Counted from the first letter of the stretch, positions 8,996-17,990 are shown. The stretch: 64,000 nt of DNA from Edwardsiella tarda ATCC 15947 = NBRC 105688 (GCF_003113495.2 NZ_CP084506.1:2170001-2234000); one strand, 5' to 3'. Notes: generated from the sequence alone by a model not told the origin. A program made the numbers and translations.

Positions 8996-9742
8996 ATGAT
9001 TAAGCTGGAAAGAAATTTTACACCTTTATTCTTTTCTCCTCATAATGTTAGTCGTTTAACTGAAAAATTTAAGAGCAGCGGTACTCATGTATGGCATCAT
9101 GATGATGTAAAAAATTCGTTGATGGAGTTAAGTGATAAAAAATGTGCATACTGTGAGGTTAAGCTTGGTGAAAAAAGCACATATCATGAGGTGGAGCATT
9201 TTAAAGATAAGAATGATTACCCTGATGATGTAATAGAGTGGAGTAACCTATTACCTTCATGTCGTCATTGTAATGGTTCTAAAGGGACTCATGATGTTGT
9301 CCAAGAACCAATAGTTAATCCTTTTGAGGAACTCCCGGCAGAGTTTTTTTATATTAAAAATTTCAGAATGAAAGGAAGAAATGAGAAAGGTATTCTGACT
9401 ATAGATGTTTTAAATCTTAACGATAGAGAACACTTGGTTAAACCAAGATGTGAAACAGGAGCTATAATCGCGGAAAAAATAGAGGATTCTTTAACTTTAT
9501 TTGAGGTGTATCTTTCAAATTCAACAAGCACAAATAAAAGAAAGTTAATCGGTACTGTTAGAGGGATACTTAAAGAATGTCAAAGAAGTGCCATATTTTC
9601 CGCAGTATCGGCTACTATATTACATACGAGCGAGGATTATCTGACTTTACGGGATAATATGATAGCTCATGAGTTATGGGATGAAGATATGGAGAACCTT
9701 CACATAAGGTCAAGCAATATACAATTACCAACAACAGCTTAA
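8996..9742 (+). CDS. Septu-like HNH endonuclease (PtuB-like)
   Basis: The protein has 248 residues. A zinc-stabilised HNH site spans about residues 50-96: CAYCE (Cys50, Cys53), then EVEHFKDK (His68), WSNLLPSCRHCNGSKG (Cys89, Cys92, Asn93). This arrangement (CxxCE ... EHF.. K ... YP ... W.NLL..C..CN..K) is typical of PtuB and of the HNH proteins found beside defence ATPases. The ATG follows the stop codon of the ATPase gene without a gap, and its AGGAGGG ribosome-binding site lies inside the end of that gene, so expression is coupled. Expected role: DNA (or tRNA) cutting effector of the system. The composition is A+T-rich, and the start is fixed by the RBS. No reverse transcriptase gene or retron-like RNA is visible nearby. 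Confidence 0.85.
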   Translation: MIKLERNFTPLFFSPHNVSRLTEKFKSSGTHVWHHDDVKNSLMELSDKKCAYCEVKLGEKSTYHEVEHFKDKNDYPDDVIEWSNLLPSCRHCNGSKGTHDVVQEPIVNPFEELPAEFFYIKNFRMKGRNEKGILTIDVLNLNDREHLVKPRCETGAIIAEKIEDSLTLFEVYLSNSTSTNKRKLIGTVRGILKECQRSAIFSAVSATILHTSEDYLTLRDNMIAHELWDEDMENLHIRSSNIQLPTTA

Positions 9743-9842
9743 TATAAAAGTGTCATTCTGCTATATGAGTAAACGGAATTAATTATTCTGTGTCACTCAC
9801 ATATTTTGATTATCTATGACAGGCTGAGAACATCCAAGCCTG

Positions 9843-9972
9843 TCATAACATAGTAACATCACTTAGTGGGGTTAATATGTTTGCAAAACAAACCCCCGTC
9901 CACTCATCCATCAGCGCCCCACCCGCTTAGGCCATAACGTCCCACGTTGATATGTTGCTTCAGCCTTATCTG
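9843..9972 (-). pseudogene. Second integrase type, C-terminal end (copy 2B)
   Basis: The minus strand reads DKAEATYQRGTLWPKRV, then after a one-base shift ALMDEWTGVCFANILTPLSDVTML and a stop at 9843. It is the last 40 or so residues of an integrase of the kind whose tail also lies at 7410-7562. The rest of the gene is gone, replaced by the IS903-like fragment that starts at 9973. Together with copy 2A it forms direct repeats around the Septu-like pair. Confidence 0.7.
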
Positions 9973-10192
9973 GGCTTTGTTGCATAAATCAGGTTTCTGG
10001 CAAGGATCCCCGTAGCGGGTCGTGTTTTTAGGTAATACGAACGCTTTCTGGCATACCTGCCTTCGTCATTTTGTTCAGCGAACGCACCATGGCCATAGCC
10101 TCCGCAACCTGCCCATCATAATCACGCTGCGTCAACGAACCTTCGAATAGCTGTTTCACCCTGTACATCGCCGTTTCCGCTATCTAGCGACG
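9973..10192 (-). mobile_element. IS903-like right-end fragment
   Basis: The fragment starts with a complete terminal repeat, GGCTTTGTTGCATAAATC, and continues as the reverse complement of the last 210 or so bases of the IS903-like element at 1378-2422, with a few differences (for example TTCGTTGACGCAGCG against TTCATTGACGCTGCG). It covers the end of the transposase gene from SIAETAM to SVRIT. Homology stops at about 10192, within the DDE glutamate region. Confidence 0.85.
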
Positions 10193-10230
10193 TGGACTGA
10201 CCCCAAAACCGTAGACAAATTCTGTCCTCA
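10193..10230. other. Possible end of an IS3-family element
   Basis: TGGACTGACCCCAAAA followed by CCGTAGACAAATTC resembles terminal repeats of IS2-like IS3-family elements (T(A/G)GACTG(G/A)CCCC...). It starts exactly where the IS903-like match stops. No transposase remains. From here to 10440 I see no gene. Weak call. Confidence 0.3.
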
Positions 10231-10439
10231 CAATGAGGCCCGTTCAAAGCCCTCCGGACTGACGCAGCCCCTGCCACTAAAGCAGCCTCCCGCCTGTTCA
10301 GGCTGCACAGTCACACACTTCCCCCACGCCCCACGATGGTACGTACAGGGTCATCGCCATTCATCGCCGCGTCATAAAGCGCTGTTACGCTTTTTGCCCA
10401 TGACAAATGACAATAGACCCATTCGATAAGGGATAAACG

Positions 10440-11594
10440 ATGATCTATGACCCCATACGGCGACACTTTCTCAAAAGCGCCAGCGTCGCAACCGCCGCCC
10501 TCTTTCTTCCGCCAATCCATGCCGAGACGCGCGTCTCACCACCGCTCAGCGATCGGGTCATGCCCGCCGCGCTACAGCCGATAAGCCTAGCAGAATGTCG
10601 TGCGCTAACACCGGAAGAGATGGCCGCGAGCTCACCGCTCATTCAACAGGCGCGGGACTATTTACAAGAACAGATCGCCACTATCCAGGATCAGGCGTTG
10701 CAGCAGACGATCGGCGCGCTCTATCGCCAGCCGGTGCCGCTGTCTATCGCCCGCATGAGTAGCGATGAACGCCGCGCCGTTTGGCAGGAGCTCCGTGCGA
10801 AAGGCTACACCGACGCCCAGGAGACAGATTTTCTTCCCCCTCTTCCCACACAGCGTAACGATGGTGAGGCGTTTTTCAGCGCGCCGGGAAGCGGTTACCA
10901 GAGTCATCATGCCTACCCAGGTGGACTCGCGACCCATGTCGCGGCCAATGTCGCGATCACTAACGGGATCATCGCGACCTATATCGATGTCTATGGCTAC
11001 CAGGTTGAGCGTGACATTGCGCTCGCCGCCCAGCTGCTACACGATCTGCATAAGCCGTATGTTTTTCAGTGGCAGGCGGATCATGCCAGCCGTCAGGAGC
11101 AGACACTGGCCGGTACCGGCGAACACCATATCTTATCCCTTGCCGAGCTGATTTACCGGAAGCTGCCGCCAGAGTTGGTGGTCGCGACGGCCTGCGCGCA
11201 CCAACCGCCCTCCAATGCCGAGAGTGAGGCGCAGATCGCAGGCTGGCTCGCGGCGGCCGCCATCATTGCGGGCCGCGACCCCGTCGCCTATGGATTAGTC
11301 GCCCAGCGAGGCAACGGCCTGACCCTGAAGAATATTGCCCAGCAAGAGGGGTATATTTGCCATCTGGGCGATCATGACTTTGTCCTCTCGGGCCCGGCGG
11401 TGAAGCAAACCCTACCGCTCCTGCAACACCTCGCCCGCCAAGACTATGGCATCGCACCGGATGGCGACGCCTTTAATGCGCTACGCAACCGGCTGTATTC
11501 GGCGCACAGCGCGATGCGTGTGCATCATGCCTATCTGACCCAAGGCGAGGGCGCGGTCCGGGCATTGATGCACGGCGTCGTGGCCGCGGCATAA
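10440..11594 (+). CDS. Tat-exported HD-domain protein (putative metal-dependent phosphohydrolase)
   Basis: The protein has 384 residues. The N-terminus has a twin-arginine signal, RRHFLKSASVATAALFLPP (residues 7-25), ending near HAE, so the protein should be folded in the cytoplasm and exported. The mature part carries histidine and aspartate motifs of an HD domain: YQSHHAYPGGLATHVAAN, then LAAQLLHDLHKPYVF, TGEHHILSLAEL and VVATACAHQPPSN. HD proteins hydrolyse phosphoester substrates with bound divalent metal; most act on nucleotides in the cytoplasm, so a Tat-exported one is unusual. AAGGG precedes the ATG by eight bases. It is a single gene, G+C-rich like the host, immediately outside the island. 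Substrate unknown. Confidence 0.75.
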   Translation: MIYDPIRRHFLKSASVATAALFLPPIHAETRVSPPLSDRVMPAALQPISLAECRALTPEEMAASSPLIQQARDYLQEQIATIQDQALQQTIGALYRQPVPLSIARMSSDERRAVWQELRAKGYTDAQETDFLPPLPTQRNDGEAFFSAPGSGYQSHHAYPGGLATHVAANVAITNGIIATYIDVYGYQVERDIALAAQLLHDLHKPYVFQWQADHASRQEQTLAGTGEHHILSLAELIYRKLPPELVVATACAHQPPSNAESEAQIAGWLAAAAIIAGRDPVAYGLVAQRGNGLTLKNIAQQEGYICHLGDHDFVLSGPAVKQTLPLLQHLARQDYGIAPDGDAFNALRNRLYSAHSAMRVHHAYLTQGEGAVRALMHGVVAAA

Positions 11595-11741
11595 GCGCGA
11601 TCTCTGCAGGATCAAAGGGGCGCCATCGCGCCCCGTCACCGCTCGCGCCCTATCTGCAGGCCGCGCCGTCGCTCACCACGCGAAGGACCACGCGGCCCGA
11701 GCGCCGGGCGCGGGCACATCCGGCATCGCGGCTCGTCGCCG

Positions 11742-13115
11742 TTACTTCAGCAGGCGAACCTTAACCGCCTTGCCCTTGATCTTCCCCTGCTGTAGACGCT
11801 TCCACGCCTGGCGGGCGACCGCCTGACGCACGGCGACATAGGCGTGGGTCGGATGGAGATCGATCTTACCGATATCCGCCCCCTCCAGCCCCAGATCGCC
11901 AGTCAATGCCCCGAGGATATCGCCTGGACGCATCTTGGCGCGCTTGCCGCCATCGATACATAGGGTCGCCATCGCCGCCGCCAGCGGGACGACGCGTACC
12001 CCGCTCGGTAGCGGTTGCCAGTTAAGGTTGAGACCCAGCATCTCCTCCAGCACGCTGGCGCGTTGGGCCTCCTCCGGTGCACAGAAGCTAATGGCTAATC
12101 CGCTTTCGCCAGCACGGGCGGTACGCCCGATGCGATGCACATGCACCTCGGGATCCCAGGCGAGTTCGTAGTTGATGACCATCTCCAGAGCCTTAATATC
12201 CAGCCCTCGCGCCGCCACATCCGTCGCCACCAGCACCCGGCTGCTGCCATTGGCGAAGCGGACCAATGTCTGGTCACGCTCCCGCTGCTCCATATCCCCA
12301 TGCAAGACCAGCACGCTCTGACCCGCGTCATTTAATGCATCCCCCACCGCCTGGCAATCTTTCTTGGTATTGCAGAACACCACACAGGAGGCGGGTTGAT
12401 ACTGGCTTAACAGCGTCTGCAACAGGCCGAGCTTCGCGCTACGGGCGACCTCATAAAAGCGTTGCTCCACGGCGGGCAAGGCATCGACGGTATCGATCTC
12501 GATGCTCAGCGGATCGCGCTGGATACGGCGGCTGATGGCGGCGATCGTCGATGGCCACGTGGCGGAAAACAGCAGCGTCTGGCGCTTTTCCGGCGCCCAG
12601 GCGATCACCTCGTCGAGAGCCTCGGCGAAGCCCATATCCAACATCCGATCCGCCTCATCCAGGACCAGTGTCTGCAAGGCGGCCAGGCTAACGGTCTCTT
12701 TTTGCAGATGGTCGAGCAGTCGGCCCGGCGTGGCGACGATGATGTGCGGCGCGTGGGTCAATGAGTTACGTTGCACGCTGAACGGCAGGCCACCGCACAG
12801 TGTCAGCACCTTAATATTCGGTATGCAGCGCGCCAGATTGCGTAAGGCATTCGCCACCTGATCGGCCAGTTCACGGGTCGGGCAGAGTACCAGTGACTGG
12901 GTAATAAACTGGCTAGCATCAATATGCTGTAACAGACCGAGCCCAAACGCCGCCGTCTTCCCGCTCCCGGTCTTCGCCTGCGCACGGACATCTTTACCCG
13001 CCAGAATCGCTGGCAGGGTCGCCGCCTGTACCGGCGTCATGGTCTGGTAACCCAGCTCCTTGAGGTTATTGAGTTGTTCGGCGGAAAGGGCATTCAGTTC
13101 GGCAAAGGAGGTCAC
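11742..13115 (-). CDS. dbpA: ATP-dependent RNA helicase DbpA
   Basis: DbpA is a DEAD-box helicase that binds hairpin 92 of 23S rRNA and helps 50S subunit assembly. All helicase motifs are visible: a Q motif region (GYQTMTPVQAATLPAI), AKTGSGKT, PTRELA, TPGR, DEAD, SAT, and HRIGRTAR. The C-terminal RNA-binding domain runs to KVRLLK (GGKRAKMRPGDILGALTG). I place the start at the GTG at 13115 (VTSFAELNALSAEQ), because this gives 457 residues and aligns with the E. coli start; an upstream ATG at 13190 would add 25 residues that have no counterpart. Monocistronic. Confidence 0.93.
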   Translation of the reverse strand: MTSFAELNALSAEQLNNLKELGYQTMTPVQAATLPAILAGKDVRAQAKTGSGKTAAFGLGLLQHIDASQFITQSLVLCPTRELADQVANALRNLARCIPNIKVLTLCGGLPFSVQRNSLTHAPHIIVATPGRLLDHLQKETVSLAALQTLVLDEADRMLDMGFAEALDEVIAWAPEKRQTLLFSATWPSTIAAISRRIQRDPLSIEIDTVDALPAVEQRFYEVARSAKLGLLQTLLSQYQPASCVVFCNTKKDCQAVGDALNDAGQSVLVLHGDMEQRERDQTLVRFANGSSRVLVATDVAARGLDIKALEMVINYELAWDPEVHVHRIGRTARAGESGLAISFCAPEEAQRASVLEEMLGLNLNWQPLPSGVRVVPLAAAMATLCIDGGKRAKMRPGDILGALTGDLGLEGADIGKIDLHPTHAYVAVRQAVARQAWKRLQQGKIKGKAVKVRLLK

Positions 13116-13391
13116 AATGATAGTCTCAGCGGGTAGAAAAGCCGCCCGAGCGTTATTGCCCGGACGTCGAGGCGACATGATACCATCCAATCGTCTCGGC
13201 GCTGGCGGGATTTTTTCTGGGTGTCACGGCGTATAGCGTACCGCCCTCCTGGGGGCACGCGTCTCGTCCCAACACGGCGGGAGTGGAGCCGACTCGCCTC
13301 CCGATGAGCCTCATTTTCCCCGACGACTTGCTACAGAGCGTAGGATTACAGGTATAATCCTTGGCATAACTTAGCAGATTTAGATACCAAT

Positions 13392-13931
13392 ATGACCAAA
13401 CTGACCTTGCAAGAGCAGCTGTTAAAAGCGGGACTGGTGACCAGTAAGAAGATAGCCAAAGTCCAGAGAACGGCAAAAAAATCACGCGTCCAGGCCCGAG
13501 AGGCGCGCGAAGCGGTGGAAGAAAAGAAACAGGCACAACTCGAACGGGACAAGCAGCTCAGCGAACAGCAGAAGCAGGCCACCCTGGCGAAAGAAATTAA
13601 AGCCCAGGTGAAGCAACTGATCGAAATGAATAGAATCAGCCTGAAAAAAGGCGATATCGACTTTAACTTTACCGATGGCAACCTCATCAAGAAAATCACC
13701 CTCGATAAGTTGACACACAGCCAGTTGGTCAATGGTCGTCTCGCCATCGCGCGTCTCGCCATCGACAGTAACGGTACCACGGAGTACGCGGTGATCCCGG
13801 CGAGCGTCGCCGATAAGATTGCGCAGCGGGACGCCGAGAGCATCGTCTTGCACAGCGCCCTGAGTCAGGAGGCGCAGGATGAGGACGATCCGTACGCCGA
13901 CTTTAAGGTGCCGGATGATCTGATGTGGTAA
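13392..13931 (+). CDS. yaiL: YaiL family protein (DUF2058)
   Basis: The protein has 179 residues and a cytoplasmic profile. The N-terminal third is a highly charged, probably coiled-coil region (about residues 20-75, rich in Lys, Glu, Gln and Arg). A conserved C-terminal domain follows, with FNFTDGNLIKKITLDK, the phrase YAVIPASVADKIAQRD and an acidic end, DPYADFKVPDDLMW. This matches E. coli YaiL, a nucleoprotein-like protein of unknown function. It is transcribed away from dbpA, with about 275 bases between the starts. No operon partner. Confidence 0.88.
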   Translation: MTKLTLQEQLLKAGLVTSKKIAKVQRTAKKSRVQAREAREAVEEKKQAQLERDKQLSEQQKQATLAKEIKAQVKQLIEMNRISLKKGDIDFNFTDGNLIKKITLDKLTHSQLVNGRLAIARLAIDSNGTTEYAVIPASVADKIAQRDAESIVLHSALSQEAQDEDDPYADFKVPDDLMW

Positions 13932-14165
13932 ACCAGGCGGCCTGCCTCAAGGGAGGATGAGCCGGGGATCGCCCGCGCGACCTTTGTCGCGCCTCAGGCG
14001 GCGTGGGTCGGGATGAACGGATGCCAGGCGCATCGGCGCCCGCCCCCCCAACGAGATCATCCCGACCCGAACACCGGTTACGCCTCGGCCGAGTGAGCCC
14101 GCACCATGACCGCCGCCGACACGGCTAAGCGCCCATCCCCCCGACATCCCGCCGCGAGGCGCGGC

Positions 14166-15068
14166 TCAAGGTAGGCAACAGGCTGTCGCCGCCTGCCAGA
14201 AACGCTCCACCGCCGGGCGACAGCTCTCGCGCCGTTTATACAGTAGGATCGGTAAACAACAACTGAGCTGAGGATGGTCAGGAAAGGCGTTGCAAATCAC
14301 CCCCTGAGCTAACTCCTGGTGGATCATCGAGAGCGGCAGCCAGGCCAGGCCCCGATCGCGCAGCACCATATGCTTGAGCCCTTCGCTCATGCTGGTCTCG
14401 TAGCACTTCGCCAACGCCCTGGGTGCCTGACGACATAGCGGCGCCACCACCCGGCCGATAAAGGAGAAGTCGCTGTAGGCCAGATAAGGCAACGGTTGTG
14501 TCGCATCCTGGCGCGCGGCGAGGTTACGCGAGATCACCGGAATCAATGTCTCGTGGGCCAACAGGTGTGCCTGCAACCCCTCCCTCTCGACGGCGTTCGG
14601 GCGTGCGCCGTCGATATCATATACCATCAACAGATCGGCGCTGTTTTCCAGCAGGGTATTAAAGTGATTATCCACCCCCTGCAACCCCGGATTGACCACC
14701 ACATTGATCCCCGCCAACGCCTCGCCGAGCGCGTCGAGCAGCGCGGGCAACACGTTGACGGCAAAAGTATGCAGGCTGACGATACGTACCGTCTCATCGG
14801 ACTGCACCGCCAGTTGGGCAAAATCGAACTTCACATCGTGGATGCGCGCCAGAATATCCTCGGCGGAGGGGAGAAACTTCTCACCATAGGGGGTCAGCGC
14901 GATGGGATTACTACTGCGATCGAACAGCGGCACCCCTAACCAGATCTCTAAGGCCCGAATGCGGCGGCTGAATGCCGGTTGTGTGACATTACGCGCCTTG
15001 GCCGCCGCCGAAAAGTTCCCCAGCCGATACAGGCTAAGAAAATCCTCCAACCATTTTACATCCATCAC
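14166..15068 (-). CDS. LysR-family regulator, HypT/YjiE-like
   Basis: The protein has 300 residues. The N-terminal winged helix-turn-helix reads WLEDFLSLYRLGNFSAAAKARNVTQPAFSRRIRALE, which is close to the start of HypT (YjiE), a hypochlorite-responsive LysR regulator that sits beside iadA in E. coli. The effector domain contains SEGLKHMVLRDRGLAWLP, also as in that subgroup. It is divergent from an iadA-like gene here too, so it probably controls iadA and the DcuC-type carrier. There are cysteines in the effector domain (LCRQ, KCYE, VICNAF, LSCCL), but I cannot say whether they sense oxidants. Confidence 0.82.
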   Translation of the reverse strand: MMDVKWLEDFLSLYRLGNFSAAAKARNVTQPAFSRRIRALEIWLGVPLFDRSSNPIALTPYGEKFLPSAEDILARIHDVKFDFAQLAVQSDETVRIVSLHTFAVNVLPALLDALGEALAGINVVVNPGLQGVDNHFNTLLENSADLLMVYDIDGARPNAVEREGLQAHLLAHETLIPVISRNLAARQDATQPLPYLAYSDFSFIGRVVAPLCRQAPRALAKCYETSMSEGLKHMVLRDRGLAWLPLSMIHQELAQGVICNAFPDHPQLSCCLPILLYKRRESCRPAVERFWQAATACCLP

Positions 15069-15330
15069 GACATCCTATGTTCTGACGGCATAACCCCATG
15101 CTCAATAAGCAATAGTCACATAAAGCGTGGCGATATTATATTTTATCTCAATAAATTCCTGCGCAGTGCGGCACGAAATCGTACTGCGCCACCCTTGCAC
15201 CACCCCCAGGCGTAGCGCGCCACAAGTATTTGCCGCTGTGCCCGCGCCGACCGCCAGCCATTCCCCACGCGCCGCCCGCCGAGCCCTCATCGGTGACGCA
15301 CGCATAACGCCACAACCAGGAGAGATGCCC

Positions 15331-16479
15331 ATGTTTACCCTGCTGAAGAATGCCGAAGTCTACCAACCCCGCTATCTGGGGCGTCAAGATGTGCTGCTGT
15401 GCGGTGAAAAAATCGTCGCCATCGATACCGCGTTACAGGTGGCCGCCCTACCCGGCCAGTGCGAGGTGATCGACTGTCGGGGCAAGATATTAGCCCCCGG
15501 CCTCATCGACCAGCATGTGCATCTGATCGGGGGCGGGGGTGAGGGCGGCTTCGCCAGCCGCACCCCGGCGGTCTCGCTGTCACGCCTCGTGCGCGCAGGC
15601 ACCACCTGTGTGGTGGGTGTCCTCGGGACCGATGGGATCTCACGCTCACCCAAGGATCTGTACGCCAAGATGCAGGGGCTGAATCGGGAAGGATTAAGCG
15701 CCTATATGCATACCGGCTCCTACGAGCTACCGACGCGGACCATCAGCGGCACCATCCGCGACGACATCGCCTTCATCGAGCGGGTATTGGGCGTGAAGAT
15801 CGCCCTGGCCGACCACCGTGGCTCCTTCCCCACCAGCCAAGAGTTGCTGCGCATCGTCTCCGATATTCGGGTCGCCGCCCTACTGGCGGGCAAGAAGGGG
15901 TTGCTACACATTCATCTCGGCGCCTTGCCCGATGCCTTTGCGCAGATCAACGAGCTGCTGGCGCGTGGCCTGCCCATCCATCACATCTCGCCGACCCATG
16001 TGGCGCGTACCGAGGCGCTGTTCGCCGACGCCATCGCCTTCGCCCGCGCCGGTGGTCACATCGATGTCACCTCCGGTGGTAGCCGCTTCCTGGAACCGGC
16101 CTGTGCGGTGAAGTTGGCACTCGAATCGGGTGTCGCCGCCGACCGGATCACCATCAGCTCCGACGGTAACGGCAGCATGCCGCGCTTCGATGCGCAGGGC
16201 AATATGGTGGCGTTGGAGGCGGCACCGCTCGACGGTAACCTACTGCTGTTGCCGCAACTGGTCGATCAGCAGATTCCTCTAGCCCAGGCGCTGGCGATGG
16301 TCAGCTCCAACGTCGCCGAGGCCCTGGGAATCGATAAAGGCAGAATTTTACCCGGAAAGGATGCAGACCTGTGTCTATTCGACGATAATCTGCGCCCCGA
16401 ACGCGTCTATGCCCGTGGCCGCTTGATGCTGAAGGGAGAGGAGTATCTGGCCATGGGTAACTTTGAACAAGGAAACTGA
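15331..16479 (+). CDS. iadA: Isoaspartyl dipeptidase (beta-aspartyl peptidase)
   Basis: IadA cleaves isoaspartyl dipeptides that arise from damaged proteins, releasing aspartate. It is a zinc-dependent amidohydrolase. Metal and active-site signatures: DQHVHLIGGGGEGG (first His pair), GKKGLLHIHLG, HHISPTHVART and SSDGNGSMPRFD. I take the ATG at 15331 because AGGAG lies eight bases upstream, giving 382 residues, about the family length (390). An in-frame ATG at 15325 is too close to the RBS, and the much longer open frame from 15127 has no family match. Four bases separate its stop from the DcuC-type carrier gene: an operon for uptake and cleavage of a peptide or C4 compound. Confidence 0.9.
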   Translation: MFTLLKNAEVYQPRYLGRQDVLLCGEKIVAIDTALQVAALPGQCEVIDCRGKILAPGLIDQHVHLIGGGGEGGFASRTPAVSLSRLVRAGTTCVVGVLGTDGISRSPKDLYAKMQGLNREGLSAYMHTGSYELPTRTISGTIRDDIAFIERVLGVKIALADHRGSFPTSQELLRIVSDIRVAALLAGKKGLLHIHLGALPDAFAQINELLARGLPIHHISPTHVARTEALFADAIAFARAGGHIDVTSGGSRFLEPACAVKLALESGVAADRITISSDGNGSMPRFDAQGNMVALEAAPLDGNLLLLPQLVDQQIPLAQALAMVSSNVAEALGIDKGRILPGKDADLCLFDDNLRPERVYARGRLMLKGEEYLAMGNFEQGN

Positions 16480-16483
16480 GAGA

Positions 16484-17950
16484 ATGAGTCTACTGATCGC
16501 GCTGTGCGCCGTGCTATTTGCCGGGCGCCTGATCTTAAAAAACTATAATCCCCAGGCGGTATTATTACTGAGCGGCCTGGTGATGATGGCCATCGCCGTC
16601 TTCACCAATGACGCCACCTTTATTAGCAAGTCAACCGGTTGGATCGGCTTCGATCTGCTGGAGTACATTAACCAGCTGTTCCAAAAGATGGGCGGTGGGC
16701 TCGGTCTGCAAATCATGCTGATCGGCGGCTTTGCCATGTATATGTCCGCCATCGGCGCCAGCCAGGCGCTGGTACGCGTGACGGCACGCCCATTGCAGCG
16801 CCTCAACTCTCCCTACCTGCTGCTGGGCATCGCCTTTATCCTCGGCCAGACGCTGTCGCTGTTTATCACCAGCGCCACGGGGTTAAGCCTGCTGTTGATG
16901 GCAACCCTGTATCCGGTGCTGACGCGCCTGGGCTGTAGCCGCGCGGCGGCGGCGGCGGTGCTTGCCAGTACCTGTGCCATCGAATTCGGCCCGGGATCCG
17001 GCAACTCCATCATGGCGGCGCAAACCTCGGGGGTGGATATCACCGAATACTTTATCCACCAGCAGTTACCCGTCGCCGTATTGACCATCCTGGTGGTCGC
17101 ACTGTTGCACATCCTGGTGCAACGCTACTTCGACCGCCGCGACGGTGCCATGGCCGAAGAGGTTAATCTGGATCAGGAGAAGCTACAGGAGACGCAGAGC
17201 GACGCCCCGCTGCACTATGTGTTGCTGCCCATGCTGCCGCTGTTCTTTATGTTGACCTTCAGCAAGTTAGGCGTCGGTACAATCATCATCAACATGAATA
17301 CCGCCGTGTTGATCAGCGTCGCGCTCTCCATGCTGTGTGAATACCTGCGCTTCCGTGCCGCCAAGCCCGTCATGGCGGGACTCAGCGTGGTCTTTAGCAA
17401 CATGGGTAAGGTGTTCGCCACCGTGGTGACCTTAATCGTCGCCGGCCAAACCTTCGCCGAGGGGTTGAAGTCGATCGGTGCGGTGCATGACCTGTTGGAA
17501 CTGGCCAGCAACGCCGGATTCGGTAGTGGCGTGGTGGTGCTGCTGATGGCCCTGTTAACCTTCACTATCGCCGCGCTGATGGGCTCCGGCAACGCCGCCT
17601 TCTTCTCATTCGCACCGATGCTGCCAGATATCGCCAAGCGCGTCGGCGGCAGTACCGCCGAGATGATCCTGCCGGTGCAGATCTCCGCCGGTATGGGACG
17701 CACCATTTCGCCGATCGCCGGGGTGATCATCGCCGTCGCCGGCATCGCCGGCATCTCACAGGTCGATATCGTACGCCGTACCCTCATCCCGATGCTCGGC
17801 GGTTGGTGCTTCATGCTGCTGTTGACCTTCTACCGCTCCGGGCAACTGTTATCGGTACTGCCTTTCATCGCCCTGATCATGATCATCATGATCGCTGCCC
17901 TATACGCCATGGCGCGCAAGAAAAATACTAGCCAGCAACACGCCGGCTAA
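16484..17950 (+). CDS. DcuC-family carrier in an operon with iadA
   Basis: This integral membrane protein has about 488 residues and some 12 hydrophobic segments. It has the DcuC/YfcC-type features NSPYLLLGIAFILGQ, SATGLSLLLMATLYP, GPGSGNSIMAAQ, GSGNAAFFSF and GRTISPIAGVIIAVAGIAG. DcuC proper exports succinate under anaerobic conditions, but relatives beside peptidases probably import dipeptides or amino acids. I chose the ATG at 16484, after CTGAGAGA and four bases past the iadA stop; an in-frame start at 16463 inside iadA is possible. Ends at a strong terminator. Confidence 0.86.
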   Translation: MSLLIALCAVLFAGRLILKNYNPQAVLLLSGLVMMAIAVFTNDATFISKSTGWIGFDLLEYINQLFQKMGGGLGLQIMLIGGFAMYMSAIGASQALVRVTARPLQRLNSPYLLLGIAFILGQTLSLFITSATGLSLLLMATLYPVLTRLGCSRAAAAAVLASTCAIEFGPGSGNSIMAAQTSGVDITEYFIHQQLPVAVLTILVVALLHILVQRYFDRRDGAMAEEVNLDQEKLQETQSDAPLHYVLLPMLPLFFMLTFSKLGVGTIIINMNTAVLISVALSMLCEYLRFRAAKPVMAGLSVVFSNMGKVFATVVTLIVAGQTFAEGLKSIGAVHDLLELASNAGFGSGVVVLLMALLTFTIAALMGSGNAAFFSFAPMLPDIAKRVGGSTAEMILPVQISAGMGRTISPIAGVIIAVAGIAGISQVDIVRRTLIPMLGGWCFMLLLTFYRSGQLLSVLPFIALIMIIMIAALYAMARKKNTSQQHAG

Positions 17951-17957
17951 TCGCCCC

Positions 17958-17990
17958 AACGACTCCCATACTCTGGGAGTCGTTTTTTTC
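17958..17990 (+). terminator. Rho-independent terminator of the iadA operon
   Basis: A stem of ten perfect pairs (ACGACTCCCA / TGGGAGTCGT) is followed by seven T residues, eight bases after the stop codon of the carrier gene. Downstream to 18241 lies an A+T-rich, gene-free stretch that must hold the promoter of the next operon. It includes the inverted repeat GCTTAT-N6-ATAAGC at 18038-18055. Confidence 0.92.

Larger units (their letters stand above)
1378..10192. other. Accessory (defence/mobile) island between ychF and the Tat-HD gene
   Basis: Base composition drops from clearly G+C-rich flanks to A+T-rich sequence in the two gene cassettes. The stretch holds remnants of IS903-like, IS110-type and IS3-type elements, four decayed integrase 3' ends, and two intact two-gene cassettes that look like anti-phage systems. 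IS903-like sequence lies at both edges, direct at the left and reversed and truncated at the right. The edges are set from those IS remnants; I could not identify an att site or a tRNA target. Confidence 0.75.

Noticed and set aside
7814..9742. A retron of the Septu type
   Set aside because: No reverse transcriptase gene and no msr/msd-like inverted repeats could be found next to the ATPase/HNH pair.
13116..13190. An N-terminal extension of DbpA from an upstream ATG
   Set aside because: The 25 extra residues have no counterpart; the GTG at 13115 gives the exact family length.
15127..15330. A 68-residue N-terminal extension of IadA
   Set aside because: It has no family match and overlaps the divergent promoter region; the ATG at 15331 has a good RBS.
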